From Phalacrocorax aristotelis (lineage: Eukaryota; Chordata; Aves; Suliformes; Phalacrocoracidae), in contig NC_134276.1 in NCBI RefSeq assembly GCF_949628215.1, forward strand, positions 132,308,125 to 132,372,124: a stretch of 64,000 nucleotides of DNA, written 5' to 3'. The translations under genes and the position numbers were made by a program. The notes beneath the pieces were generated by a model. That model was not told the origin of the DNA. It ran no database searches and saw nothing but the letters and a program-made list of their open reading frames with translations. Below are positions 1 through 13,100 of the stretch, piece by piece. Position 1 is the stretch's first letter, and every line of letters starts with the position of its first letter.

Positions 1-230
1 GATGAGGCCGCTGGCACTGCCTGTGTTCGTGTGGAGTTTGCTCTGTGGGGCCTGTTGTGTATATATGTATATGTGTGGTATATATCTGTGTTTGTGTGTA
101 TGTGCTTACTGGGAATACAAGCTCAGCCTGGCTACTGGTTGGGGCTGAAGACGTGGAGCTGCAGCAGCCTCGCCTCTCTCAGGCTACCATGTCTGGCCCA
201 ATTTTCCTGTGTCAAGAGACATGTATATTT

Positions 231-266
231 GTATACATATCATATGTATACATATATGATATCATA
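231..266. repeat. AT-rich palindromes
   Basis: Positions 231-251 form a perfect palindrome with 10-base arms around a single central C (GTATACATAT / ATATGTATAC). A second perfect 14-base palindrome, ATATGATATCATAT, follows about 2 bases later. The stretch lies in a TA/TG-rich simple-sequence region, so it is most likely unstable low-complexity DNA and not a binding site. Confidence 0.6.
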
Positions 267-1174
267 TACCTATAAATAGGTATATTTCATAGGGCTTCTA
301 TCTAGCACAGTATTTCTGCTCACAGAATTGAGATGACAGATTAAAGCAGACAGGCAACAGCTTTCTCCCAAAGCATTTGCATCAAAAAATAAATAACAAT
401 TCTTTCAGAGATTTGACATTCCTCACGCCCTACCAGTAAGCACATCTATACTGCAGCAGGAGGTCTGATTACAGTATTAGTTGGCGTTCCTGAGATATCT
501 TGAATCAAATTAGCACAGGTAAGGGTGGCAGCAGAGATCTGTAAATTCTCTTTTGCTGAGTCTAGTTTCAGGTGCAGCTGAGCTAATACAATGTTGTGCT
601 GCAGGTACAAGGATTAATTCCTGTTTCCTGGTGCCTTTGGTCTTCTGCTCCCTCCTCTCCACCATGTACATGTCTTCAGGGATGGTGAACTTATGTTCAT
701 CCTGTATGTCTTGTGATACCCTGCCCTAAAAGGCCACCACAGGTGATCCCTTTTTGTAGTACAGCCACCACCTGGAGGCAAGGATTTGCAAAACTCAGGG
801 GGCTTTTGTTACACAAGGCTGCCCAGGGCAGGCTGTTTGGGTCTACATGATTGCTGAACAACACATGGAAGCAGTAAAAAGCACCACCAAAGTTCAGACT
901 GTCTGGAAACTTGGAGATCTAAAAGCAGGCTGACTTCTGGTGCTGGTAAAATTAAGACAGAATGTAGCTTCATTTCTGACAACAGCTACTTTGGAAGCCC
1001 TAAGTATTTTAGTAATCTGGGTTAATTTAGCTGGAGAGAGTTTACTCCTAAACCAGTAAGACAGAATTTTGATAATTTTTTACTCCATATGAAAATGAGG
1101 CACGCAAACAGCATGTTTTTAAACACAGTCTAAAAAGACAATGACAACATTGAAGGCTGAAGAATTACCTGAAC

Positions 1175-1196
1175 GGGGGGGGGGGGGGGGGGGGGG
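1175..1196. repeat. 22-base poly-G run
   Basis: An uninterrupted run of 22 G residues is followed by further G-rich sequence (GAGAGGGGGGTGAG). Such a run can form a G-quadruplex on the + strand and is a common site of assembly length error. Confidence 0.9.
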
Positions 1197-2570
1197 AGAG
1201 GGGGGTGAGCGGTGGAAGTGGACAGGGTAAACAGATCAGCAGTCATGTTGTGACTGGGTGAAATTCGGGTGTAGCCATATTACCACTGGCCCCTGTTTTC
1301 CCCAGTGCAATGGGATGACAGAAAATGGTATCACGATAATACAGCCCTTTCTAAAAAAGGCCATGGAGCCAGACTACTAACCATATTTAGTACTACTAAA
1401 TTACAATTGGCACCAGCAAGCCCTGGTTGTCACCTACTGACATTTTGTTCAGCCCTAAAAATGAAAACACAGTTGTCTGCACTGTTTCAAACGATGAGAG
1501 TCACTGGGGACTCACAGGCAGGGAAAGAGAAAGACAAGGCAAAACAGCAAGTTCATCGTGACTTATGATCTTAGAGCCACCACCGCTACAGCCAAAAGAT
1601 GTTGTTCTGTGTTTCTGAGGTGGTGAAAAGTGGTCGCATAGGGCAGCAGGATCACAAGAGGTGTCTTTGCAGCCAGATGGAGTGAGCACCCACCAGGGAG
1701 AAGCAGCACCTGCACCCCGAACTTCACTGACATGTAGTAGGACCCATGTATCTGTACTCACCATGAGTATGAAATGCTCACCCTGAAACTCATAAAACTC
1801 ACCATGCAATTCTTTTAATGGGTCCCCGCTGACAGTAAAACTTAACTGCTCTCCTTTGCTTCCTCAGGTCTGGCTGAGGAAGGGTGACACTGGGAGCCGA
1901 ACACTTGAGGCATCCTCCCAGTGGCTGGTGGGACCCTTTCGCTGTGCAGTGGAGGGGCTGGAGCTGGGGAGTCTCCTGAGGCGTCCCTGCGAGGCAGGCA
2001 GGGAGATCTGCCCAGCTGCTTAGCTCTGGGCCATTCCTGCTCGCTTTCTGCCCACCCCTGCTCAGACAGATTGGAAAGCTGCCATCGCTGTCTGCACCAG
2101 CTGCTAGAGTTGGTGACGATGGGAGCCAGGGGCACGGCAACAATTCCAACAGCAGAAACCACAAACTGGTGTGGGCACCAAGAGGAGTTAAGTTGTAAAG
2201 GGCAAACCTGCATCAGAGAGCGACAACGAGCTAACAGAGGGCTCTGGGAAGGGTTTTCAGCTTTCCTCTCATGCAGTGGGCACAGAGTATTAGTAGTTCT
2301 GCCTCTCACATCCTCTCTGAAGTATCACTCCAGAAGTGACAGTGTTAACAAATACAGTGGAAGAGACTGCTCTGTAAACTGAGCCACACAGTCACATGCA
2401 CGGGTTTTATTTTTATCATCCCAAAACTACTTGATGTTTCTGCCTGGGCTTGCTCGGTGTCCTCCCATTCTCTCCTCTTTCTTTGCTTGCAGCTCTCCCT
2501 TACCCACCTCACTTCAACCCAGCTGAGCACAACCAGGAGAGCAAGTGTTTGGTACACACGCAGGGACTCT

Positions 2571-2579
2571 ATGATTAAG
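2571..2579 (+). CDS. FBXO40: possible first coding micro-exon of FBXO40 (ATG ATT AAG)
   Basis: The large FBXO40 exon at 10124 starts in phase 0 after an acceptor and has no in-frame ATG before the conserved zinc-finger region, so the initiator must lie upstream. At 2571 the triplets ATG ATT AAG run directly into a good donor, GTAAGG. This would give a start of Met-Ile-Lys followed by HRAQKAPPGQ. The size and phase fit the human gene, whose large exon is also preceded by only a few coding residues as far as I recall. The Kozak context is weak and such motifs occur by chance in 7.5 kb, so this is a candidate only. Confidence 0.3.
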
Positions 2580-3965
2580 GTAAGGCTTTGTAAATAGAGT
2601 CGGAGTCTTTATTGGTCAAACCTTATGCAATGCAGTGGTTACTGTATCGAGCTATGAAAATCAAGATGTCTTCAAAACAGCCTTAGTAATTAAGATGAAG
2701 TAGAATAATCAGACACAAGGTGTCTTAAATGATACCCTAAAACAGAGGCAGCTGGTAACTGTGAACACTTCAGTGACATGCTACTCTGAAAAAAAAAAAA
2801 CCTACATAATATATGCAGTGGATTAGCCACAGTTTTGCAGCACTGTATCTGGGGTTTTAAAAAACTAAGAAGCTGATTTTAAGATGGGAGCTTCAGTAGC
2901 AGGACAGATGATAAATCAGAAATTCAATTTCTGTAATTGTCAACAAACTCTGAGAGAAATAAGACAAGGAGATACAGTAAGGGTCAGAGGAGAGGCAAAA
3001 GCAATCTTCTGGCAAAAATGTTAAGACTTAAAATCTGGTGAGTTTTGCAGATTCAGACTGCAAACTCTATGTTTGTAGGCCAGACTGAATGATAAGATGA
3101 TGAAGTAAGAAACACAAGTGTTACATGTTATAAGTACTACTGTACCATTTAGAGTTGTGGCTGCTTAGTAATTTTTATTCAGGAATGTTTTTATGACTTA
3201 GACCTTGACCAGTAGCTCTGAAATTCTCTACGTGGGGCATCTGCCTTGGGCTATGTTTCTTTTATTTTGCTTAAAACACTTCACTTGATTATCTCAAGAA
3301 GTCTTCAGAAAAGTATGTTAATGAGGTTGTTACCGGGGCATAAAATAGAACCTGAACCCAAAGGAAAAAAACCTCACAGTTTGGACAATTCTTTTTTTTC
3401 TTCAAACTGCAGCTAAACTAGAATCTGTTATTTTAAAGCACTTGCTGAACTCAAACCAAACCCAAGCCCATTTCCCAGTTACCAGTGCAAAGTGAGCCTG
3501 ACTGTGTCCCTACCAAGGACAGCACAGGCACCCCTCTCATGCATGAGGAACAGCAGAGCAGCTCCATGCCACAGCCTCCTCCTTCTGCCTGTCTCCCACC
3601 CAACTCCCCACCATGCCCAGCACAAGACCCTGCTGCTGGGCAGCCCTGCACCATACTGCCAGCCCAGGGGACCACTTCAGCACCTGGAATTTTGGGGTGG
3701 GTTTGTGTCAGGTGAGCTATGGCTACGTTGTGCCAGGTAGGGAGGAGCAAGAAATATTGCTGATCTGGGTCTCACAGGGAGTAGTGCAGTATGGGGTTCT
3801 ACCAGCAGTGCCCGGTGTTGCCCGTGCCTCACTGCTCTGAACTGACCCCTACTCTGCCCATAACAGCACCAGCTGGGCAGAAAGTGCACTAGCAAGTTTC
3901 AGTGCCTCTTTTCTGTGTGCATGCAGCACAGATTGACCAGGCAAGGGGGAGGCCTAATGGTGCAA

Positions 3966-4023
3966 CAGCTTCTCTTGAGCTCCACGGTCCTGCATGCCAG
4001 GTTTAGGAGCTCAAGAGAAGCTG
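3966..4023. repeat. perfect inverted repeat, 18-bp arms, 22-base loop
   Basis: The left arm at 3966-3983 (CAGCTTCTCTTGAGCTCC) is the exact reverse complement of the right arm at 4006-4023. The loop is 22 bases (3984-4005). Beyond the arms the pairing becomes partial. A stem of this length with a loop of this size would fold strongly if transcribed. It may be a small-RNA-like hairpin or a remnant of a palindromic element; neither is shown by the sequence. Confidence 0.85.
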
Positions 4024-7000
4024 ATGTGCTGCTGTGGGAAGCTGAGCAGCATATGTGTTCTGAAAGGAAAGCAAGGAATGTGCCTGACTGATGCACTGTA
4101 CTGTGGACCTACTCCGTCCCCGTCATTTTAAAGCATTTTTTTTTTTTCAGTATAAAGGAATTCCAACCTGTTCACTAACTCTGAACCAGTGGTTATTGCC
4201 ATAAAACACCACAGGTTCAAACAGCTGATCCCCAGCTAGAAAACACAGGGAGTAGCTCCCTAACTGTCACAGCCTCCACCTTCCATCTTTGGGCTTATCT
4301 AACAGGTCAGTTGTCTCACAGAAAATCTGCATGTCTTATACTTGGGGATTTGAGGTTCACCAGAAGGATTGTCCTGGAATCTAAGTATCCCTATAAAACC
4401 CCTGTGGATTTGTTAAAGATCTGAGCCTCAAATAAACTGTGTCTTGCCCATGCTTGCTAGAAATTTATTAGTGCTATTGATGAAGATTTCATCTATACCT
4501 TTCATTCTCCCTTTCCACCTACCCTGGGCTGTACCATATTAACTGCCTGGCTCATTTAAAGCTTGGCTGGCAACACGTATATCCAAGATCAGTCTGAACA
4601 GCAATTGCAGAGCAGGTGTGCCACGAAGGAGAGTGACCAGCTATGCCTAACACCAAGGCGGTCACTCCAGCTGTAGCTGTCCCTGCTGTGGGTGTGGAGA
4701 TGTGGGGCTTGACTTAGTTAGGGGCCACTGTGATACCAGGTGGTAGCATTTTGGGGTTTGCTTTTTTGTAGTGAAGGACAGGACGTTAGGCTCCCAAGAT
4801 TCATGTACAATGCAGTACAGTACAGTTTCCAATGGCATAGTGTTTTCTTCCTCAGCTCCAAGAAACAAATATATCTATCTATATTAAATACAGCAAAAGG
4901 AGACCCAAGCCTGATTTCTTGCTGACTTTGTTACGTATGTAGTGATTGAGGAAGAGCGCTGCATGAAAAGAGAAGAAAATCTCTAGTTTAAGGAGACTTA
5001 CATGGTCTCCTGGAAAATGTACAGCTGGCTCTGCCAGGGTGTTTGTGCAGGAGCCATGCAAGCAAAACATTAGAACCTAACATCTCCATTCTTGGCGTGT
5101 TTTTTATTTGTTTGTTTGTTTACATAAAATATTATATTTAATTCTATTTATTTTCATCTTTCTATACTTTAATTCTACATCTGCCAAATAGAAGTAATAG
5201 TATCTTTTAACCTCAAGTGCACCTCTAGTACTGCAAAGATAAATTCATTATTGGTTGTGAACCCCCTCAGATACTAAAATAGTGAATATATTGAAAAACC
5301 CTGTAAGGAAATTAATAATTCTGTATTCACCTCAGGATTTAAGTATTATGACAAAAATGAGATAAACATCATATATTAGGTAACAAGGATTAAAAGAAAT
5401 AGAGAATATCTCCTATCTGCCCTATACACATCACCAAAACCATTCACATTCCTTGAAAATATTTTTCTGTTGTAATATTATATACAACTTCAACATTCTT
5501 GGCTCCAGCATTTGCATGCAAACTTTCCTGAGATTTTTTTAAGAGCTCCTTATCATGTTGTAAATCGTAGAAAGAGTGTTTTGTGTTTGCAATCTCATCT
5601 CAGAGGCACTCTTTAAGGTAATTATCTGGGGGTTCTGGTGGCCCTTTTTGATGGTTCTTTGAAATGGGAGGCAACCCTTGATTCTGTTGAAGAGCTCAGA
5701 TATGATGTATAACCTTAGTTTGTCATATGATCAGTCACATATAGCTAATACCAAATAAGAAAATAGTTGTATTGTTTTGGCTCATTGACTTCAACTGAGT
5801 TAAATATATGTTTACTGAAAATAATTTGTAATTGGTTTATAAACTGTAAATTATTGTCACTGAACAGATCTGCTCCAGACACAGACATATCTGCAGTTAA
5901 AATAGCAGCTGTGTATTTTTAAACCTTACTTGATTTGCTGTCATGATGGTCTAAAAATAAAGATTTACCAAACTGGACAGACTGTAATTTGCATCCTTTC
6001 TTTCCACAGTAGCTTGAACATGATTCAAGTAAGCATTTTTGATTTTTTTTCTAACCCAGCTCATAGGAAATTTTGCAAGTTGCAGGGAAACAGGAAGTGT
6101 ACAGATTTAGAGAAATGTTTTATCACCTGACATATCTGTGTGTCACCTGCCTCTGGATGTCGTGTATCAAAGTTACTGAGTCAAGAATTTGTAACTTTCT
6201 GCTCAGGGTTTTGAAAGTTGCAGTTTGTGGACTGACAATCATACCATCAACTAAACCACAGAGCTAACTAGATCATCAGTTAAAATACAGAGCTCCTGAT
6301 TACCAGCATGTCAGAATAGAAGAAGCATTCAAACCCTAGTAAATATCAGAAAAAATCTCATTCTCTTCTTCCTGTCCTCTAGCTTCACAGACTTGACAAT
6401 GAGAAGAGAGGCACAGAAATAATTTGTCTGTAAAGAACAGCATATACAAGTTAGAGATGAGGTAAACTCAACTGAAAATACCTGAATAATGATGAAGACT
6501 CATTCTGGATCTGAATGATCTGATATGGTCACTTTTCATAATCAAAGCATGTATTTTCTTTTTCTACACATGATTTTGATGGGGTTCATTTCACACGGCA
6601 GTATGAAAGCAAGCTCCTCTCCAGAAACTTTGCAATCAGCCCTTTCTGTGTTTGGAGAACCATAAGGTCTGTTCTTCTGATGTATTTTTATTTATCAGTT
6701 ATTTCTCTCCAAGAGTTACTTTTGCAGTGGAAAGTATTGTTCACGCGTTCATGTTTTTATTGCAGTGTAATGTACCCAGCCTTCCTCTGACCTTATGCAA
6801 GTCATAGCTGGGACTATTTTTAGAGATTATATTTGCAGCAAAATGTTACAAGAATGAGAGCAGCAAGGATGCTGCCAATGTGGAATAAATCCATCTGTAT
6901 CTCCTGCTTCTCTGGGCCACGTAAAAGTAGATGTAACTAAACAGCAGGAGAGATGCCACCCTAAACCATATGTATTTAAGGGCTGGATGAGGCTGGGGCC

Positions 7001-8049
7001 ACCCTGGCCAGCACCCTGGTGTCACCCCTGTGCAGAAGCCAATGCTTCCCGAGACAAGGCAGGGAATGTTATAATGGGTAGTCACGAAATAATATTTTTC
7101 TGCATTGTTGTCTCCAGCTCTTTCCACGCAAACAAAGGTGAAGGTACCTGAGCCTTATACCTCAGAGTGTAAGTTTGTCCCTGGGTAAAGGGACCACCAA
7201 GGATGTAATCCTTTACTCTGCAGGAGCGAGGCGGAATGGGGTTGATTCATTAGGAGGTCTAAACAGGTATTGGTCAGCATTGGAAATTGCAAAGGATGGA
7301 ACAAAGATGTGTCGAGCAATTAATGCACATCAAATTCAAACATGAGTGTGTGGTCTTTAGTGGCTGCAGGAACCCACAGGCATTGCCTTTCCCAGACATC
7401 TTTCCTTCTCCAGCATTGTTCATGAACTTCCGTTGTAGGGGTGTGAAAGTGCAAAAGATGAGAAGTTAAGACAGTACCGTCAGGAAGGAGAGGGGAAACA
7501 GCTTCATGTAGCAACTCTTCCCCTTGAGCCTAAACCTTCTTCCTCTAGGGCACAGCTCTCCTCAAGGCTAGGTCACTTAAGCCTGGGGTTGCAAAAGCAC
7601 TCAGATCTAGGTACATGACACTACTGTATTTTTTTTAACCTTAGAAAAAAACTGAAGTCTAAATTATTTTACCAGCAACGTCTATTTTTACCCCAGAGCC
7701 AAATGAGAGTCTGCTGGATCTATGGTAGTTCCTACTGCATAGGAAATGTGGTGGAAAGACTTGTCAAAAATCTTTTTCTCATTTTCACAAAAAAAAAGTG
7801 CCCTGGGTCCTGTTTGGAAAGAGAACTCCAGTTCCTTCTTATCTTTAGCTTTTTCCCTTCCACAAAGATTCTCAGTAAACTGAACCAAACTGGAATGCAG
7901 CCCCTAAACGAAGGAGCAGAAAGTCAGAAGCTGGGACTTTTCTACTTGCAGCAGCTCTTCTTTGGGCCAAGTTACTGATACCAGTTGAAGGTATCCAGGG
8001 AAGGAGCTTCAAGCAGTGACTGAGCAGCCTCTAGTTCTCTAATCCAACA

Positions 8050-8192
8050 ACTGTGTGTGAGGGGAAAGGACCACAGGAAATCCTACATGTTCCCCCAAAC
8101 AGCATCTCTTACAGACATTACTGAAGAAGACCGCTGGGCTGGGTGGACCACTGGTCTGACCCAGAATGTAATTTCTTATGTTCTTAGGTTTT
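8050..8192 (+). mobile_element. ancient CR1/L3-type LINE 3' end fragment
   Basis: The segment at about 8128-8192 reads like the conserved 3' terminus of old amniote CR1/L3 LINEs: a GGGCTGGGTGGACCACTGG block, then TCTGACCCAG and an end at TTCTTATGTTCTTAGG. Only the untranslated tail is seen, with no open frame. This 3' end is among the most conserved parts of these elements, so the fragment is probably old. Boundaries are approximate because no alignment was run. Confidence 0.6.
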
Positions 8193-10123
8193 TTACAATA
8201 GAAGGCATGCCTCATGCTAATCACCATCTCCATTTACTTGCTGTCGGACTCTGGGCTTCTGTTTTCCCATTTCAGGAAGGATTAACAGCTATTTTCAGGA
8301 ATTATTCAAGGGTAGAAATATTATGAGCAAGGGGAACTGAGGACTTTTGGAAGCAGGCCTCATAAATGCATTACTTTTACATTAAACGGATTTAATTGAC
8401 TTACTGGGAAAGAACAAAAAACAATCATGAAACCAAAGCCAATGGTCCATTGTGACACAAAGCTAGTAATCTGGTAGTGGTACAGAAGGATCTTCATACA
8501 TCATGTTCTTGTTCTTCTGCTTTTTGTTGTTAGACCTCAGGAAAATTGTATGTCATTTTTATATCAAAGGTTTTTAAGGGAAGGAGAGGAAAAAATTATA
8601 TATATTTTGAAACCGCATTAATATGGAAGTGTGAGAACAGAAATGCACTCTTCCTTAAGAAAAAAATTAACCTGTTTATATAATAAAGCTGGTTGAAAAT
8701 TCCGAAACATTTGGTTTGGCAACTTCAACTTGTTCTTTTAATCCAGTCTGTCAGTTGCAAAATGATAAATTCATGCTGCTGCCTGGTGGCAGCTGAATTT
8801 ATGAAACAGAGAATGGTATTGTTTATTACTTGTTGCCTGGGACGTCCTTCTCTATTTTCTGGCCTCTTCTGATGTCACTAACACCCTTATAAAATGTATC
8901 TAAAATATTATAAGCTCAGGATCACCTATTCAGTTCCAGGTAGTGTTTCACACTGAGTTGTCACAAGTACGTTGGGTGAGCTGAAAAAGTAGAGCAGTGG
9001 TAGCTGGTTTTTGTAGGATCATGCTCTAAAACAAATCCCAAAGGGAGAAAAATTGATTCTTTCTCTAAGATATACCCTGTAAAAGGCATGCTCAGGCTGA
9101 CTTTTCCCCTGCACTACCACAGGAAAGGAAAAGCTCTGATGAGGTTAGACCTTTGTCTTTCCCCTTCTGCCCTAACTGCACACCGTGGTGCTGAGCGGAG
9201 CACGAGATAAACCATACCTGCCCTCTTCTCCTCCTTCCTATCTACTCAGCATTCACTGGTGACAGCAAGGGGAAGAAAGGTGAAAGGCAGTTTGTAAAAA
9301 AAAGTAAAAGAAAACTTATTTAACTAGGGTGGGTATAGCCTTGCAACAAGTCTCCACTGCACTCTGGAGATTCTCTCCAAAATGCAGACCAAGGCATCCC
9401 CTTATTCCAGGTTTTGACACCTGAAAGTAGATGTAGCAAATAACCTGCCTGAAGGAAAGTCCCCCACAGTATCTGTTCCACAACATGCAGGCATCATCTA
9501 GGAGTGTAAGGGTAAATCGGGAAGGCAGAGTAAAGTAGGCCAGGCAAATTTTCCTTTACCCAGGCTGGTTTCCACACTGGGAACTGGGATCATGAAGATA
9601 ATTCTCACTCTCAACCTTGCTGGTGTAAAGCAAAGGGATGTTCATTTGTGCAACATTCATGTCTTTATGGGGGAGATGACAAGACACGTAGGCCAAATGA
9701 CCAGCTAATTTTCCTAGAGAGGAAAAAGAAACATCATCTTTCCTACTCAAACAGCATTGAGGAAGTGGGAAGTGCCCTCAGTGTTCCTCTGGTAGTCTTG
9801 ATTTCAGCAGCTTGGTAGAGATAGACACAGTGTGAATATCGAGACAGAAAACAGCTTGCTCCCAAACTCTGGCTGCCTCTGCTGGGCTAACAAGCAAGGA
9901 TCTTATCTATATCTGTGCTGCTATCAGGCCACACTGTACCACAGGGATCGGTACTGATACATGACTGTATGGAGCTGGTAGTCATTTGCCCACAGCCTTA
10001 TTCCCACTAGAAGTGCATGTTGAGCACCTAACGTGTAGAAACCAAGCACGGGCGCGGAGGGTCTGTGGCCATCCTTGCTCCTTCAGTCAATAACTTTTGT
10101 CTTCTTGTCTTTGCTACACGCAG

Positions 10124-13100
10124 CACCGGGCTCAGAAAGCTCCCCCTGGGCAGCACAGGCACTGTGAGAGATGTTTCAACCGGCACTGCCGCGCACCAGT
10201 TGAGCCCTCCATCTCCTGCATGGTGATCAGCTGCCGCTTTCACTGCGGGGCCACCTTCCACATGTGCAAAGAGGAGGAACACCAATTGCTCTGTCCCTTA
10301 GAGCAGGTCTCCTGCCTCAATTCAGCCTATGGCTGCCCTTTTTCGATGGCCCGCTTTAAGCTGGCAAAGCACCTCCAGGTCTGTCCAGCCAGTGTTGTCT
10401 GCTGCTCGATGGAGTGGAATCGCTGGCCAAATGTGGATTCAGACACAACCCTCCACAAGAATATTATGAAGGAGACCTTGAATGAAGAGTGTCTGGACAC
10501 AGCCTTGGCACTCAGAGACCAGAAGATACTTTTCAGGACTTTGAAAATAGCCACCTTGTTTCCAGAGTGGAGGAAAAAGGATGAAGTGGAAGAGCTAATG
10601 GATGAAGCCATAGGTGGGGAAGAAGGTGCTGTAGGAGGAGCAGCCTGTGATTCCCAAGAGGGCAATGACCAATTGTCCGAGCTCAGCCAACATGAGCGTG
10701 AAGATTTGGCAAAGGACAAAGAGGGAATGGATCTGGGGAGTTACAAAACCTGGGAGAACATTTTCAGCAAAGAGCTCCTGGCTTGCAAGGTAGCAAGCTC
10801 AGCAGCCAGCAGAGAACAAAAGACAGAGGAGGCTTCCAAGAAAACAGCATCAGCGCCTCATGCTGCCAGCTCCACAGAGAAGGCAAAGGAAGTACCTAAT
10901 GGTGCAGAAGAGGCAAAGGACCAAAAGCCTGAACAAATAACACGGAATACAGAAATGACAGGACTGGCTCCCTGGCAAGAAGGGGTCCTGGAGAGGCTGA
11001 AGAAGGAAGTTGGTGTAGGTGATTACAACATGTATCTGGTACATCATGGGGGAATGCTCATCCGCTTTGGCCAGCTAGCTGCTTGCACTCCCAAAGAAAA
11101 AGACTTTGTCTATGGGAACCTGGAAGCTCAGGAGGTGAAGACTGTCTACACCTTCAAAGTGCCAGTTAGTTATTGTGGCAAAAGAGCACGATTAGGAGAT
11201 GCACTGGGCCACAAGATGCCAACTTCAGACAAGTCAGTGGATACCTCAGAACTGGGAATAAGCCTAGAAGAACTACCTAAGGCAAATATAGTTAAAGCCA
11301 CACTGCTGTGTGCACTGGAAAAAGAGCTGAAAGGCCATGAGATCTCTGAAGCAAGGGGTATTGATGGACTCTTTGTGGATTTTGCAACACAGACATACAG
11401 CTTTCCTCTGGAGCCCTTCTCCTCCAATGCTGTTCTAGCAGATATTCTAGATGAAGAAAGCCCACCAGAACTCCACGTGGAGCTCTATACTGAATGTGTA
11501 ACCAGAAGACACAACAAAAGCAGTTCAGCTTTCACATTCACTTGCAGTCATTTCTTCAGGAGAGATGAGTTCCCATCCCACTTCAAGAATGTGCATGCTG
11601 ATATCCAGTCATGTCTGGACGGATGGTTCCAGCATCGCTGCCCACTGGCCTACTTGGGATGTACCTTTGTTCAAAATCATTTCCGCCCTGATGGACTTAA
11701 GGCCAAGGTTATATACAGCAAGCCTCTCAAGACATTTGCTATTAAGCCAGAGGTGGACACCCTCCTTGCTGAATCAGGGAAGTGCAATTCCACAGTGGCT
11801 AATCAAGGGAGAAATAAGGACTCACTGAGCAGCCTCCCAGTAGAAGTGCTCAAGTATATTGCAGGATTCCTGGACAGTTTCAGTTTATCTCAGCTATCGC
11901 AAGTGTCAGTGCTGATGAGAGACATCTGTGCCACTCTTCTTCAAGAGAGGGGAATGGTCCTGCTGGTCTGGGAGAAAAAAAGATATTCCCATGGCAGTAC
12001 TTCATGGAAAGCTCGCAAAAAGGCAAGTGACTGTGACACTGGGAAAAAGACAGCCATGGATTCTCTCCAAATAAAACACAAGCATAACAGGGGATGCTGC
12101 ATATAAGCATGCAGATGTGGGGAAGGTTCATGAGGTTGTAATTTGCACCACAATTGTCAGGGGTCAGGGCTATAAAATGAGTAAAATGAGCAAAGGTAGG
12201 AAGGTGTAAATAGGCATCATCTGACTAGCTGAAAGTCCTCACCCAGGCTTGTCTTGGGTAATCTGTTTGCGTGTGCACTGTTTTTAGGCACTGGGAACTG
12301 AGAATTCCTGATATTTAAAGGTTACACAGGGATTTTTTAAGAACTTGAAGTTCATACCTTTTTTTTTGTTCTTTACAAGCTGAGCGAGGGTATGTCAAAA
12401 TTAAAACATGCTTTAGAACACCAGAAAGGAAAAGAATAAGGAGACGTGGCTGTGAAAGGAGCTCAGGTGTTTGCATCAACCCCCAAGGGCTTTCCTGATT
12501 AGTAGTTCAGAGGATTGCCATGAGTGTCTGACTCGCTGGTTCGTGAGCACCTGAGGGAGCAGCATGGGGATAAGAGCCCTTCTTCCGCAAAGCTGGTCTC
12601 CCACTGTTTGGGCTGGAAAATTACCACCCTATTGGCTGTTTATGTAGCCTGAAAGAAATATGTAAACATAGCTCAGTCTAAGTCCTAGTTGAACAATAGT
12701 TATTACAGGTTTTTTTCTAGTTGATAGCCTTGCAGCTTCTCTAACATAAAACTGCTTGAAAGAATAACATGAGAGACTCCAGCTTGACCAGGCAGACAAG
12801 ATCTAGGAAAAAATAATTTAGAGATCCAGGGAAGACTCCCAGAAATTATCTAAGGACCTGGCTTTCAGGCACACCCCTGAAGATCTCCACCTATTGATTC
12901 TTATCAAATGGAAGCTTAGCAGGTTATGACTTTTTGTTAAGAGAAAGTATTCTTTATTAAGAGAAAACGTGAAGCATAGTGAATTCAAACTCTGTGTAAC
13001 AAAGTTTTGTGGCTGCAAGTTGAATTAGCCTGATCCAAAACAGGAATTAGCCACTGAAATAATTTACTGGAGGATGTGGTTTCCTTCAGTAAAAGGAAGA

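Larger units (their letters stand above)
1..2570. other. intergenic / upstream sequence, no gene recognised
   Basis: No open frame here resembles a known protein. Visible structure consists of a TG/TA-rich start with AT palindromes near 231-266 and a 22-base run of G at 1175-1196. A GC-richer stretch at about 1.85-2.3 kb has overlapping open frames on both strands but none with family resemblance. It could be 5' flank or untranslated first exon of FBXO40, which lies downstream on the same strand; that is inference from position only. Confidence 0.5.
2580..10123. other. non-coding stretch (candidate FBXO40 intron 1)
   Basis: About 7.5 kb of mostly AT-rich sequence has no protein-like open frame. 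It contains a perfect hairpin at 3966-4023 and an old CR1-type LINE 3' end at about 8050-8192. If the 2571 micro-exon is real, this is intron 1 of FBXO40, ending in the acceptor CAG at 10121-10123. Otherwise it is 5' flank. Confidence 0.45.

Noticed and set aside
1842-2382. Open frames of 120-155 codons on both strands
   Set aside because: They overlap on opposite strands, lack recognisable domains and lack supporting splice sites.
10097-10123. Apparent N-terminal residues upstream of the FBXO40 exon, starting at a TTG codon
   Set aside because: This is the polypyrimidine tract and CAG acceptor of the preceding intron; there is no ATG.
12023-12106. C-terminal read-through of FBXO40 ending in GCCI
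   Set aside because: The conserved FBXO40 tail lies in the next exon and joins in frame through a GC donor. The read-through has no family resemblance and may at most be a retained-intron form.
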